Source of the DNA: Bog-756 sp963713625
Lineage (GTDB): Bacteria; Actinomycetota; Acidimicrobiia; Acidimicrobiales; RAAP-2
Length of the DNA stretch: 64,000 bases
Reading direction: 5' to 3'
NCBI GenBank assembly: GCA_963713625.1
Contig: CAVQMN010000012.1
Coordinates: 100,906 to 164,905, forward strand
Below the pieces are notes generated by a model, which was not told the origin of the DNA, made no database searches, and was given only the letters and a program-made list of their open reading frames with translations. Every line of letters starts with the position of its first letter. Within the stretch, counting starts at the first letter, position 1. The translations under genes were made by a program, and so were the position numbers. Shown here piece by piece: positions 8,734 to 17,150 of the stretch.

Positions 8734-10218
8734 GTGTCGGGAGCCACTCCGAGGGTCCGTTTCGCCCCGTCGCCCACGGGCTATTTCCATGTGGGCAGTG
8801 CCCGCACCGCGCTGTTCAACTGGCTGGTCGCCCGCCAATCGGGTGGCACGTTCGTCCTTCGCATCGAGGACACCGACGCCGAGCGCGGCCGCGAGGAGTG
8901 GGTCGACGGGATCATCTCGGCCATGCAGTGGCTGGGCATGGACGCCGACGAGGGACCTTTCCGGCAGTCGCTGCGCACCCATCGCTATCACCAGGCCGTC
9001 GACGCCCTGTGGGAGGGCGGCCACCTCTACGCCTGCGACTGCAGCCGCGAGGAGATCGATGCCCGGAACAAGGCGAACGGGATCCTCACGCCGGGCTACG
9101 ACGGATTCTGCCGACCGCGCAACCTGGCGCGGGGCGAAGGGATGGCCCTGCGGTTCCGCACGCCCGACGAAGGAGTCACCGTCGTGGACGACGTCATCCG
9201 GGGCATCGTCGAGTTCCCCTGTGCGGCCATGGACGACTTCGTGCTCGTGAAGGCCAACGGTGCCCCGTTGTTCGTCCTGGCCAACGTGGTCGACGACATC
9301 GACATGTCGATCACCCATGTCATCCGGGGCGAAGACCTGCTGCCCACCACGCCCAAGGGCGTGCTGGTGTGGGAGGCCCTGCGCGCCGTCGGGTGGAGCA
9401 CCGACGGGTCGACGGGGGCAGGGCCCGCGCCGGCACCCCCGCTGCCGGTCTTCGCCCACCTGCCCATGCTGGTCAACGAGCAGCGGAAGAAGTTGTCCAA
9501 GCGCCGGGACCCGGTGGCCGTCGAGTCCTACCGAGAGCAGGGCTACCTGCCCGATGCCTTCGTCAACTACCTGGGCCTCCTCGGGTGGAGCCCCCCCGGG
9601 GGCGAGGAGATCTTCGACCGGACACAGATGCTCGAGTGGTTCCGACTCGAAGAGGTGAACCACTCGCCTGCCTTCTTCGATGTGGTCAAGCTCACCCACA
9701 TGAACGGCGAGTACATCCGGGCCATGCCGACCGAGTCGTTCATCGAGTCGTGCCGGCCCTGGCTGACCGGCGAGCGGGCTCCGTGGCCGGACTCGAACTT
9801 CGACGAGGCCGTGTTCGCGGCGCTGGCCCCGGTGGTGCAGGAGCGGGTGGCCGTGCTCAGCGAGGTCCCGGCCATGGTCGACTTCATGTTCCTCGATGGG
9901 CCACGCATCGAGGAGGAGGCGTGGACGAAGGCCGTCGCCACCGACGAGGTGGCCGGGACCATCCTGTCGGAAGCCATCGCCGCCTACGAGCGCCTCACCG
10001 GCCACTGGACCCACGACACCCTTCATGCCGCCACCCTGGCGGTGGGCGAGGGGGTCAACCGGAAGCTGGGCAAGGCCCAGGCCCCCATCCGGGTGGCGGT
10101 CACCGGTCGGCGGGTGGGTCCTCCGCTGTTCGAGGCGCTCGAAGCTCTCGGGCCGGATCGGACCCTCGACCGCCTGCGGTCGGCGCTGGCTCGCGCCCGA
10201 GCCGACGACCCGTCGTGA
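8734..10218 (+). CDS. gltX: Glutamyl-tRNA synthetase
   Basis: The product is 494 residues from GTG 8734. It is a class I synthetase with a HIGH-type motif (FAPSPTGYFHVGS, His19) and a KMSKS-type motif KKLSKR near residue 254. Also present are the zinc-region ACDCSREE and the GluRS catalytic-domain blocks LRIEDTDAERG and VIRGEDLL. It charges tRNA-Glu (and possibly tRNA-Gln if GatCAB is used) in the cytoplasm. The length is typical of bacterial GltX. The other ORFs covering this locus are frame shadows caused by the GC bias. Confidence 0.95.
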   Translation: MSGATPRVRFAPSPTGYFHVGSARTALFNWLVARQSGGTFVLRIEDTDAERGREEWVDGIISAMQWLGMDADEGPFRQSLRTHRYHQAVDALWEGGHLYACDCSREEIDARNKANGILTPGYDGFCRPRNLARGEGMALRFRTPDEGVTVVDDVIRGIVEFPCAAMDDFVLVKANGAPLFVLANVVDDIDMSITHVIRGEDLLPTTPKGVLVWEALRAVGWSTDGSTGAGPAPAPPLPVFAHLPMLVNEQRKKLSKRRDPVAVESYREQGYLPDAFVNYLGLLGWSPPGGEEIFDRTQMLEWFRLEEVNHSPAFFDVVKLTHMNGEYIRAMPTESFIESCRPWLTGERAPWPDSNFDEAVFAALAPVVQERVAVLSEVPAMVDFMFLDGPRIEEEAWTKAVATDEVAGTILSEAIAAYERLTGHWTHDTLHAATLAVGEGVNRKLGKAQAPIRVAVTGRRVGPPLFEALEALGPDRTLDRLRSALARARADDPS

Positions 10219-10230
10219 GCCTGTGCGCTC

Positions 10231-10251
10231 AGCGTCGCCTGGGGCGACGCT
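10231..10251 (+). terminator. Hairpin after gltX
   Basis: Perfect inverted repeat AGCGTCGCC / GGCGACGCT with a 3-base loop, 12 bases past the gltX stop. There is no T-run, so it is only a possible intrinsic terminator. Confidence 0.45.
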
Positions 10252-10275
10252 TGCGGCACCCGGTGCGCTGAAGGC

Positions 10276-10923
10276 GTGGGCATCCTGGCCACACTGACCG
10301 GATGGCGACTGGTCCGGTTCATCTTCCGGGTATTCGCCTTCGTGCTGGCCCTGATCCTGGTCTACCTGGTGGTGACGGCGGTGCAGGTCTGGCTCACCAG
10401 CCGGCGCTACGAACCGCGTCTGGCCGGAGCCATCGTGGTGATGGGAGCGGCCCAGTACAACGGGGTGCCGTCCCCCGATCTGGCTTCCCGGCTGGACGAG
10501 GCGGAGATCCTGTGGCGCCACCACCTCTCCTCTACCATCATGGTCACCGGGTCGAAGCAGCCCGGTGACAACTTCACCGAGGCGGAGGCATCGGAGCGCT
10601 ACCTGGTGGCCGCCGGCATCCCCGGCCATGACATCCTCGAGGCTGGAGGGAGCAACACATGGGAGAGCCTTTCGGAGGCCGCTCCAACGCTGCTGGCCCG
10701 GGGCGACCGGACCGTCCTCATCACCAGCGACCCCTTTCACGAAGCCCGGTGCCTGGCCATTGCCGCCTCGCTCGGACTGAACCCGTATCCGACCCCGACC
10801 CGGACCTCGCCCATCACGGGCTTGTCGACCGTCCCGTACTTCGCCAAGGAAACGGTCGGGATGGCGCTCGGCCGGATCATCGGGTTCAGCCGTCTGAGCG
10901 CGATCCATCACTCACTGGGGTGA
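10276..10923 (+). CDS. YdcF/SanA-like DUF218 membrane-anchored protein
   Basis: The product is 215 residues from GTG 10276. One transmembrane helix (about residues 14-38) is followed by an extracytoplasmic DUF218 domain: AIVVMGAAQYNGVPS, MVTGSKQPGDNFTEAEA and GGSNTWESLSEA with the conserved E/N/T residues, then VLITSDPFHEARCLAIA. Members are linked to envelope metabolism (SanA/ElyC), but their chemistry is poorly known. It lies 57 bases after gltX, separated by a hairpin. Confidence 0.85.
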   Translation: MGILATLTGWRLVRFIFRVFAFVLALILVYLVVTAVQVWLTSRRYEPRLAGAIVVMGAAQYNGVPSPDLASRLDEAEILWRHHLSSTIMVTGSKQPGDNFTEAEASERYLVAAGIPGHDILEAGGSNTWESLSEAAPTLLARGDRTVLITSDPFHEARCLAIAASLGLNPYPTPTRTSPITGLSTVPYFAKETVGMALGRIIGFSRLSAIHHSLG

Positions 10924-10999
10924 CCCCGCCGGGGACCGTCGGCCGCCGTGATCTCGACGGGATGACCGCTCCGCGCCGGGCAACGGCCGGAACCGATCG

Positions 11000-12577
11000 A
11001 TGAACCGGAACGTGCTGTTCATCACCGTCGACCAGTGGCGGGGAGACAGCCTGTCCGCCCTGGGCCATCCGGTGCTGACGACACCGACCCTCGACCGTCT
11101 GGCTGTCGAAGGGACCTTGTTCGCCAACCACTGGGCCAACGCTGCCCCGTGCGGCCCGTCGAGGGCCTGCCTGTACACGGGGACCTATCTGCATCACAAC
11201 CGGTCGGTCAACAACGGCACCCCGCTCGACTCCCGCTTCACCAATGTCGCGTTGCTGGCGCGAGAGGCCGGCTACGACCCGGTCCTGTTCGGGTACACCG
11301 ACACCAGCCTCGATCCCCGCACCCTTCCGGGGGATGACCCCCGCCTCCGGTCCTACGAAGAGGTCCTCCCCGGCTTCCGGCCCGTGCTCCACGAGCCGTG
11401 GGAGGCCGGAAGCCGGCAGTGGGGCCGGTGGTTGGCCGCACAGGGTGTCGACGTCCCCGCCAATCCTCACGACCTCTACCGACCGATCCCGGACTATCCC
11501 GGGGCCGACAGCCACGGCTCGACCTGGGCCCCGGCCCGCTTCAGCGCCGAGCAGTCGGAGACCGCCTTCATGGTGGAGGCGCTCACCACCTGGCTGGACC
11601 GTCACGGGGACCGTCCCTTCTTCGTCCATGCCTCATTCATCCGGCCCCATCCACCCCGCCGCAATCCCGCCGGCTACCACGACCTCTACGATGCCGACGA
11701 CCTGCCCCCCTTCACCGCGGCGCCGACCAAGACGGAGGAGGCGGCCGCCCACCCCCTCAATCAGGCCCTCATGTACCTCCCCGGGGCCGGGGCCCCCGAG
11801 GACGAGACCGAGCGCCGGCAGATGCGGGCCACCTACCACGGGGCCCAGAAAGAGGTCGACGACCAGTTGGCCCGGCTCTTCGGCTATCTGGATGCCTCCG
11901 GTCTGGCCGAGTCCACGCTGGTGGTGCTCACCAGCGACCACGGCGAGATGGGCGGGGACCACTGGCTGTTCGAGAAGCTCGGCTACTGGGACGAATCCTT
12001 TCACGTGCCCCTGATCGTGCGCGATCCCGACCCGGCCGCGTCGGCGGGTCGGGGCCGGGTGGTCCACGCCTTCACCGAGTCGGTGGACGTCCTCCCCACC
12101 ATCTGCCGCTGGCTCGACGTCGATGTCCCGCTCCAGGCCGACGGTTTCGCCCTGCAGCCGTTCATCACCGGGGACGAAGGCGGGGAGCCCAGGGGAGCGC
12201 CCTCGCGGTGGGCCCCGGAGCACTGGCGGACCGAGGCCCATTGGAGCTGGAACTTCTCCAATCCGGTCACCCGGGCCGCCGAGCAGCTCTTCGGGCTGCC
12301 CATGGCCCACTGCTCACTCGATGTGGTCCGAGGCGTCGAGGCGAAGTACGTCCAGTTCGGGGCCGACCCCGCCATCCTTCCTCCGCTCCTGTTCGACCTG
12401 ACCGACGATCCGGATCAGCTGCACGACCTGGTGAAGGCGGGAGGCGCATCCGAGCAGGGGTGGCGGGCGGCCCAACGCCTGGTGCAGTGGCGCATGCGGA
12501 ACGACGAGCGGACCTTGGCCGGCACCATGCTCACCCCGACCGACGGAGTGGTGCGAATGGCGGACGAGTGGCGCTGA
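11000..12577 (+). CDS. Sulfatase
   Basis: The product is 525 residues and complete. It starts MNRNVLFITVDQWRGD with the first metal-binding Asp. Cys51 in C-G-P-S-R is the formylglycine precursor, and SDHGEMGGDHWLFEK near residue 312 completes the metal site. No signal peptide, so it is probably cytoplasmic. The sequence around FVHASFIRPHPPRRNPAGYHDLYDADDLPPF resembles sulfatases and phosphonate monoester hydrolase-type enzymes. The closest neighbours downstream (on the opposite strand) are a phosphonatase-like hydrolase and a FAD oxidoreductase. A phosphonate-ester or sulfonate-ester substrate is therefore worth considering, but this is inference. Confidence 0.9.
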   Translation: MNRNVLFITVDQWRGDSLSALGHPVLTTPTLDRLAVEGTLFANHWANAAPCGPSRACLYTGTYLHHNRSVNNGTPLDSRFTNVALLAREAGYDPVLFGYTDTSLDPRTLPGDDPRLRSYEEVLPGFRPVLHEPWEAGSRQWGRWLAAQGVDVPANPHDLYRPIPDYPGADSHGSTWAPARFSAEQSETAFMVEALTTWLDRHGDRPFFVHASFIRPHPPRRNPAGYHDLYDADDLPPFTAAPTKTEEAAAHPLNQALMYLPGAGAPEDETERRQMRATYHGAQKEVDDQLARLFGYLDASGLAESTLVVLTSDHGEMGGDHWLFEKLGYWDESFHVPLIVRDPDPAASAGRGRVVHAFTESVDVLPTICRWLDVDVPLQADGFALQPFITGDEGGEPRGAPSRWAPEHWRTEAHWSWNFSNPVTRAAEQLFGLPMAHCSLDVVRGVEAKYVQFGADPAILPPLLFDLTDDPDQLHDLVKAGGASEQGWRAAQRLVQWRMRNDERTLAGTMLTPTDGVVRMADEWR

Positions 12578-12589
12578 CCGCCGGGGGCG

Positions 12590-13285
12590 TCAACCCCTCG
12601 ACGGGGTCGGTTCCAGCAGTAGCTCGGGCAGCTCGGCGACCGAGTCGATGAGATGGGTATGGGGCGCCCGGGCCAGCTCGGACCTCGAATGGGCCCCGCC
12701 CAGCACGCCGATGACCATGGAGGCCCCGGAGCGGGATCCGGCCAGCAGGTCGCTCGAGGTGTCGCCGACCACCGCCACCTCGGCCACATCGTCGATCCGG
12801 AGGCGGAGAACGGCGGTGAGGATCATGTCGGGCCACGGCCGGCCCCGCCCGGCGTCTGCCGGCGAGAGCACGAGGTCCACCAGCGCTTCCCATCCCAGGG
12901 CGGCGATGATCCGGTCGCGGGTGGCCGGGGAGAAGCCGGTGGTCAGGCAGAGTCGCATCCCCGCTTGGCGGAGGGCGGTCAGGCAGGTCTCGGCCCCGGG
13001 GATGGCCCACACCTCGCCCCGGTCGACGGCGCCGTCGAAGGCGTCCTCGAACGCCGAGTTGGCGTGTTCGGCCAGATGCCTGTCACCGCCCAACAGTTCG
13101 GTGAACACGGTGATCTTGGACTGGCCCATGGTGCGGCGGATGTAATCCTGGGGGTCGGCCTTGAGCTGGCCCGGGGTCAGACCCACCACGTCGAGGGCGT
13201 GCTGGAAGGCTTCCTCGACCGCGCCGCCGTCGGCCACCGTGGTGCCGGCCATGTCCAGGGCCACCAGTCGGATCGGGGGCTTCAC
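12590..13285 (-). CDS. Phosphonatase-like HAD hydrolase
   Basis: The product is 231 residues from GTG 13285, overlapping the upstream FAD-oxidoreductase stop by three bases. HAD motifs are: motif I LDMAGTT, typical of the phosphonatase branch; motif II LTTGFS; the basic motif III in DAGRGRPWPDMI; and motif IV VVGDTSSD. The cap contains GQSK. In this subfamily (the PhnX-like clade often encoded beside DAO-type oxidoreductases) the expected reaction is hydrolysis of a phosphonate aldehyde or a related phosphate. It is distinct from classical PhnX, and the substrate is unproven. Confidence 0.85.
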   Translation of the reverse strand: MKPPIRLVALDMAGTTVADGGAVEEAFQHALDVVGLTPGQLKADPQDYIRRTMGQSKITVFTELLGGDRHLAEHANSAFEDAFDGAVDRGEVWAIPGAETCLTALRQAGMRLCLTTGFSPATRDRIIAALGWEALVDLVLSPADAGRGRPWPDMILTAVLRLRIDDVAEVAVVGDTSSDLLAGSRSGASMVIGVLGGAHSRSELARAPHTHLIDSVAELPELLLEPTPSRG

Positions 13286-14430
13286 GACATCACCTCGTCC
13301 CAGGTCTGCTCGGCGATGGCCGGGGACAGGGTCATTCCCCGTCCGGCCGGCCCGGTCACCACCCACACCGCGGGCTCGATGCGGCGACGGAAGCAGATTC
13401 CGCCATCGGTGACCGCGGTGTACACACCGGCCCACCGCCGGACCACCGGGGGCAGCTTCCACCCGAGGATGGACTCGGCCCGGGCCCGGAGACTGTCGTA
13501 GACGGATTCGTCGACGGCGAAGTCGAACGGCTCCTCGTAGACGTGGGTGTCCCCGATGGTCAGGCCCCCTCCGGCCCGCTGCACCACCAGGAGCTGCATG
13601 GCCCAGCGGGCCGTCTCCGCCCGGGGGTCGGGGAGGGAGTCCCGGCCGGGGAGATCGAAGGCGGGGTAGTACCGCATCGAATCCGCGTCGGCGATGGCGG
13701 TGACGATCCGCTCGGAGGTGGGCGCGGTCTGCATCATCTGCAGCCGGCACCGACGAAGCGGCGCTTCGGCCAGCGCCGCGCCGATCCGACCGCCGAGACC
13801 GGAAAGGCGGTCGCCGATGCACAGCAACACGAGCGATCCCTGATGCCGATGGCCCATCTGGTCGACCACGGTCGGCCCGGTACCGTCCGCGGGAGGGTTG
13901 GACTCCACATCGACGACCTGCCGGCCGGGCAGCCAACGGTAACGACCGGTGGCTTCGAGTTGCTGGCGCAGCGCGCCCAGCACCGAGCCGGGCTCGACCA
14001 CCGCATCCTTCCCACACCAGAGTCCACCGACGAGATCGCCTTTGACGGCCGGGTTGACGTCATGCACGCCACTGGCGTCGAGCAGTTCGAACCCTCGGCT
14101 CGAAGCGTCAGGTTGGGCCGCAGCCTCGGCCATCAGGGCCAGTTCGGCCTCGTCGCCGGCCACGGTCAGGGAGCCGTCGGGCCGGAATCCGATTTCGGGG
14201 GATCGTTCGGCGATGTCCTGCCACAGTTGACGGGCCCGCAGAGCCAGGTCCAGCTCCGGGCCCGGTGCCCTCCCGCTCACCCACACGAGCCCGAAATTGC
14301 GGACCGATGCCCGGCGGGGCCCGGCGTCAGCTTCGAGGTGGACCGTCTCCCAGCCCCGTTGGCAGGCCTGCAGGGCGTGCATGGTGCCGAGCACGCCGCC
14401 CCCCACGATCACCACCCGTTCCGTACTCAT
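13282..14430 (-). CDS. FAD-dependent oxidoreductase (DAO family), phosphonate-associated
   Basis: The product is 382 residues. It has an N-terminal dinucleotide-binding motif VIVGGGVLGTMHALQACQRGW and a downstream acidic residue (HLEAD), then DAO-family blocks WVSGRAPGPELDLALRARQLW and a C-terminal RRWAGVYTAVTDGGICFRR ... VVTGPAGRGMTLSPAIAEQ. This pairing with a phosphonatase-like HAD gene is a recognised gene context (TIGR03364/TIGR03351-like). Together they would oxidise an amino- or N-methyl-aminoalkylphosphonate and cleave the resulting aldehyde. Family recognition is strong; the exact substrate is inferred. Confidence 0.83.
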   Translation of the reverse strand: MSTERVVIVGGGVLGTMHALQACQRGWETVHLEADAGPRRASVRNFGLVWVSGRAPGPELDLALRARQLWQDIAERSPEIGFRPDGSLTVAGDEAELALMAEAAAQPDASSRGFELLDASGVHDVNPAVKGDLVGGLWCGKDAVVEPGSVLGALRQQLEATGRYRWLPGRQVVDVESNPPADGTGPTVVDQMGHRHQGSLVLLCIGDRLSGLGGRIGAALAEAPLRRCRLQMMQTAPTSERIVTAIADADSMRYYPAFDLPGRDSLPDPRAETARWAMQLLVVQRAGGGLTIGDTHVYEEPFDFAVDESVYDSLRARAESILGWKLPPVVRRWAGVYTAVTDGGICFRRRIEPAVWVVTGPAGRGMTLSPAIAEQTWDEVMS

Positions 14431-14618
14431 CTGACCTCGATCGTAGTAATCGCCGGCCGGCGGGGGCCGACCGAGGCTACCGGAGCGGGCGGGGGGCGGG
14501 TCTGGTGGGCGAAGCGGCGCTTCGAGCCCGGTTCCGGGGAAGGCCGAGCCCGGTGCAGGGTGGAGCCGGCGACCGTCTCACACCCGGCCAGGGTGGGCTA
14601 AATTGACGATTCGCCCAT

Positions 14619-14691
14619 TCGGGGGTGGCGCAACTGGCAGCGCGCATGATTCTGGTTCATGAGGTTGGAGGTTCGAGCCCTCCCCCCCGAG
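14619..14691 (+). tRNA. tRNA-Gln (CTG)
   Basis: Full cloverleaf: acceptor TCGGGGG/CCCCCGA, D-stem GCGC/GCGC, anticodon stem CATGA/TCATG with loop TTCTGGT (anticodon CTG, 14652-14654), T-stem GGAGG/CCTCC with TTCGAGC loop. The CCA is not encoded. The 5' half of the D-arm is compact but complete. Confidence 0.93.
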
Positions 14692-14774
14692 CGCTCACGG
14701 TGCTCTCCTCTGGGAGGGGCGTGGCAGGTTTTCGGTTGCACAGACGAGCCGTTCCGTCAGGATCGGCTCATCAG

Positions 14775-14847
14775 GGTCCCATCGTCTAGAGGCCTAGGAC
14801 ACCACCCTCTCAAGGTGGAGACACGGGTTCGAACCCCGTTGGGACTG
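14775..14847 (+). tRNA. tRNA-Glu (CTC), host site of the genomic island
   Basis: Anticodon stem CCACC/GGTGG with loop CTCTCAA (anticodon CTC), T-stem ACGGG/CCCGT with TTCGAAC loop, and acceptor GGTCCCA/TGGGACT with a terminal G-U pair. The 3' half, from the anticodon stem onward, is repeated at 38570-38618. This marks the gene as the integration site of the element that starts immediately downstream. Confidence 0.9.
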
Positions 14848-14851
14848 CTCG
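14802..14851 (+). repeat. attL-like direct repeat (3' half of tRNA-Glu)
   Basis: 50 bases from the anticodon stem to four bases past the tRNA end. They match 38570-38618 with one single-base indel and one C/T difference. This is the usual crossover region for tyrosine integrases that target tRNA genes. Confidence 0.85.
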
Positions 14852-15576
14852 GTATCTTCGCTGGTCAGGGGCATTATCGTCGCGACTTCGGCATCGACCT
14901 CCGGCAACTTCGGCTGTCGTTCGGCCGTCACAGATTTAGCGGAGTGCAACGGAACGATGCCGGCATCGGTCGCCATCGAGGGCAAAGCATCAGCCAACGC
15001 CTTGTCCCGATCGGCGGTGGCGTGCTGGTAGCGGAATGCCGCCGCCGGACTTTCAACTCGGCGAGGCTGGCGCCGGTCGTGGCGGCCCAGGTGAGACCGG
15101 AATGGCGGAGGTCGTGGAAGTGAAGGTCTGGTCGTCCGATGGTGAGTCGTGTTTTCGACCAGATCCGGTTCACCGTGCGCGTACTGACCGGGAGTCCATT
15201 CTCGCCAGGGAACAGCCATGCCTCGGCATCTTGGTCGATGCCCTTGAGGTGGTCCTCAATGTCCTGAAGGAGGTGGTGCGGGATTGCCACTGACCGTTGG
15301 CCGGCCTTGGTCTTGGGTGGTCCGATTCGGTGTTCACCCCCGGGCAACTCGGACAACCGCGAGAGTTCCGGTGGCGGTGTCAATGTCCCGCCGTTAAAGG
15401 CCGAGCACCTCGCTGCGACGAAGCTGACACCAGCCTGCGAGCAGGAGGGCCACATGTTGAGGTCTACCGGCGGGGCCCGGTCGTTCGACTATCCAGTTGT
15501 GACCAGGGTGGGATATTGAGGCACTCGCGGTAGCGCTCAAGTGACGGTGTCGGTGGGGAGTATGGGCCAGGCTCAT
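14852..15576 (-). pseudogene. Decayed tyrosine recombinase (island integrase)
   Basis: Minus-strand pieces of one integrase fall in different frames. About 15394-15530 encodes WIVERPGPAGRPQHVALLLAG... ending LRRSEVLGL before a stop. About 15070-15400 encodes EHRIGPPKTKAGQRSVAIP ... WLFPGENGLPV and the catalytic box HDLRHSG. About 14850-15075 encodes SPAAAFRYQHATADRDKALAD with the catalytic Tyr. The junction near 15075 removes the expected LGH segment (third catalytic box) and shifts frame. The N-terminal domain is missing. The 3' end points at tRNA-Glu, as expected for the enzyme that integrated there; it is now inactive. Confidence 0.88.
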
Positions 15577-15585
15577 CTGATGTTG

Positions 15586-16221
15586 TCAGAGCGCCTTGAG
15601 GACGGCAATTACGTCAGCCGGCTCGACTCGCACCCGCCAGTCAGCGTTGATGGAGGCGAATCTCACCGTGCCGTCGCGATCGATGACGAACGTCGAGGGA
15701 ACGGGTAGGGTCCGTTGCCCATTGGCGTTCTGCTTCGCGGGGTCGCTCTGGAACACGTTGACCTGCAGGTCCTCCAGCTCACCGATGACATCGAACCGGA
15801 CCTTGTACGCCTCGCTCACCGTCTGGTCGACATCGCTGAGCACCGGAAATGCGAGTTCGTGCTTCTCGGTCATCGTCAGTCCGTGATCCGGGGCCTGGGG
15901 GCTGATAGCCACGAGCGTCGCTCCTGCGGAAGTGATGTCCGGGAATACGTACTGGAGAGCCCGGAGTTGCAGATTGCAGTACGGGCACCATTCCCCTCGG
16001 TAGAAGGTGACCACGACCGGACCTTTGGAGAGTAGGTCGGCGAGCACGACCCGATTGCCCACGGCGTCGTGCAGCGTGAACCCGGGTGCCATGTCTCCGA
16101 CGGCGAGGCCGGGGGCGACCCCGGAGCTGGTGACGTCGTCGACTCCGTTCTGGATCCGAACGCCGATTTCTGCGGGGATCGAGGCAGTGATGTCGTTCAA
16201 CTGGGAAGTGAGGTTGGTCAC
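15586..16221 (-). CDS. Peroxiredoxin-like (AhpC/TSA-fold) protein
   Basis: The product is 211 residues. It has a thioredoxin-fold redoxin domain with FYRGEWCPYCNLQLRAL (C-x2-C, about residues 79-95), AISPQAPDHG and ending VPSTFVIDRDGTVRFASI. This is the peroxiredoxin-like group with a CxxC rather than a single peroxidatic Cys. It probably reduces peroxides or disulfides in the cytoplasm. It is transcribed divergently from a TetR gene, with two identical operator palindromes in between, so its expression is very likely controlled by that repressor. Confidence 0.87.
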   Translation of the reverse strand: MTNLTSQLNDITASIPAEIGVRIQNGVDDVTSSGVAPGLAVGDMAPGFTLHDAVGNRVVLADLLSKGPVVVTFYRGEWCPYCNLQLRALQYVFPDITSAGATLVAISPQAPDHGLTMTEKHELAFPVLSDVDQTVSEAYKVRFDVIGELEDLQVNVFQSDPAKQNANGQRTLPVPSTFVIDRDGTVRFASINADWRVRVEPADVIAVLKAL

Positions 16222-16234
16222 GAGCTCTCCTAAA

Positions 16235-16252
16235 ATGGACTATGTGGTCCAT
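16235..16252. promoter_or_regulatory. TetR operator copy 1 (ATGGAC-N6-GTCCAT)
   Basis: Perfect 6-base arms with a 6-base spacer, 14 bases before the start codon of the peroxiredoxin-like gene. Identical in layout to the second copy at 16268-16285. Confidence 0.75.
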
Positions 16253-16267
16253 AGTGTCCGTAGTAGA

Positions 16268-16285
16268 ATGGACTGTCAAGTCCAT
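16268..16285. promoter_or_regulatory. TetR operator copy 2 (ATGGAC-N6-GTCCAT)
   Basis: The same half-sites and spacer as copy 1. The palindrome here extends to AATGGACT/AGTCCATT. It lies 33 bases from copy 1 (centre to centre) and just before the tetR ribosome-binding site, consistent with autorepression. Confidence 0.78.
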
Positions 16286-16300
16286 TCTTGGGAGTTGCGC

Positions 16301-16927
16301 ATGTCCGGAACCGAGATCATGAACGACCGCACTTTGACGGCAAAAGGTAGCGTCACCCGTCAGCGGATCGTGGAGGCGGCGTCCGACCTCATGGTCGAAC
16401 GGGGTGTGTCAGCGGTGAGTCTCGATGAGGTGGGACGGGCCACGTCTACCAGCAAGTCGCAGATGTACCACTACTTCGCCAGTAAGGATGACCTCGTCGC
16501 TGCTGTGGTGACCTGCGTTCGGGACCGGATCCTTGCCTTCCAAAGTGACCTACTCCGCGCAGTCGAGTCGGTGGATGGCTTGCGAGATTGGGCGGACTCC
16601 ATCGTTGCCTTCCATCGGAAGGCGCCAAGGTGGTCTGGCTGTCCCCTCGGCACGCTGTCCAGCGAGCTCATCGCCGAGACCGGGGCCGGTCGCCTCGACA
16701 TCGAGGAGGCCTTCGATTCGTGGCAGCTCCTCCTAACTCACACCTTGGTCCATCTTCAGGATTCGGGGAAATTGCAGGTTGATGCCGATCCAGAGCGACT
16801 GGCCACGGCCACATTGGCATCGCTGGAGGGCGGTCTACTCCTGTCGAAGGCGCTACAGGACGAATCCCCACTCGCTATTGCACTCGATGCCGCATTGGAT
16901 CATCTGGGGACATTCGCCTGTCTTTGA
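16301..16927 (+). CDS. TetR-family repressor (LmrA/YxaF-like C-domain)
   Basis: The product is 208 residues from ATG 16301 with TTGGGAG upstream. The N-terminal HTH shows TRQRIVEAASDLMVERGVSAVSLDEVGRATSTSKSQMYHYFASKDDLVAAV. The C-domain segment WSGCPLGTLSSELIAE is typical of the LmrA/YxaF group, which senses small hydrophobic ligands. It is predicted to repress itself and the divergent peroxiredoxin-like gene through the two ATGGAC-N6-GTCCAT sites. The inducer is unknown; an electrophile or organic peroxide would fit the target gene. Confidence 0.9.
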   Translation: MSGTEIMNDRTLTAKGSVTRQRIVEAASDLMVERGVSAVSLDEVGRATSTSKSQMYHYFASKDDLVAAVVTCVRDRILAFQSDLLRAVESVDGLRDWADSIVAFHRKAPRWSGCPLGTLSSELIAETGAGRLDIEEAFDSWQLLLTHTLVHLQDSGKLQVDADPERLATATLASLEGGLLLSKALQDESPLAIALDAALDHLGTFACL

Positions 16928-17150
16928 GGGGCTGTTTCGCGACCGAAGCAAACTAGCCCGGGCACGCCGATCCGCCGTGTGAACAATGCGATTGATTCCG
17001 ATAGCTCGGAAGGCTCGCACACCAGTGACTTACCGAGTTGCTTTGCCTATGGCGGGAAGACCCTCAGTGATGCGTGCTAGCAGCTGCTCGCTTCCGGCGA
17101 ACGGCGACGGCCCCACATCGGGACGCCGCCGTTCGCTAGAAGTTGGGCTA

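Noticed and set aside
8704..10911. 735-residue minus-strand frame over gltX and the YdcF-like gene
   Set aside because: Spans two real plus-strand genes and the gap between them; no recognisable domain.
12590..14017. 475-residue minus-strand fusion of the HAD hydrolase with upstream sequence
   Set aside because: The extra N-terminal part is an out-of-frame reading of the FAD oxidoreductase gene; the GTG at 13285 is the proper start.
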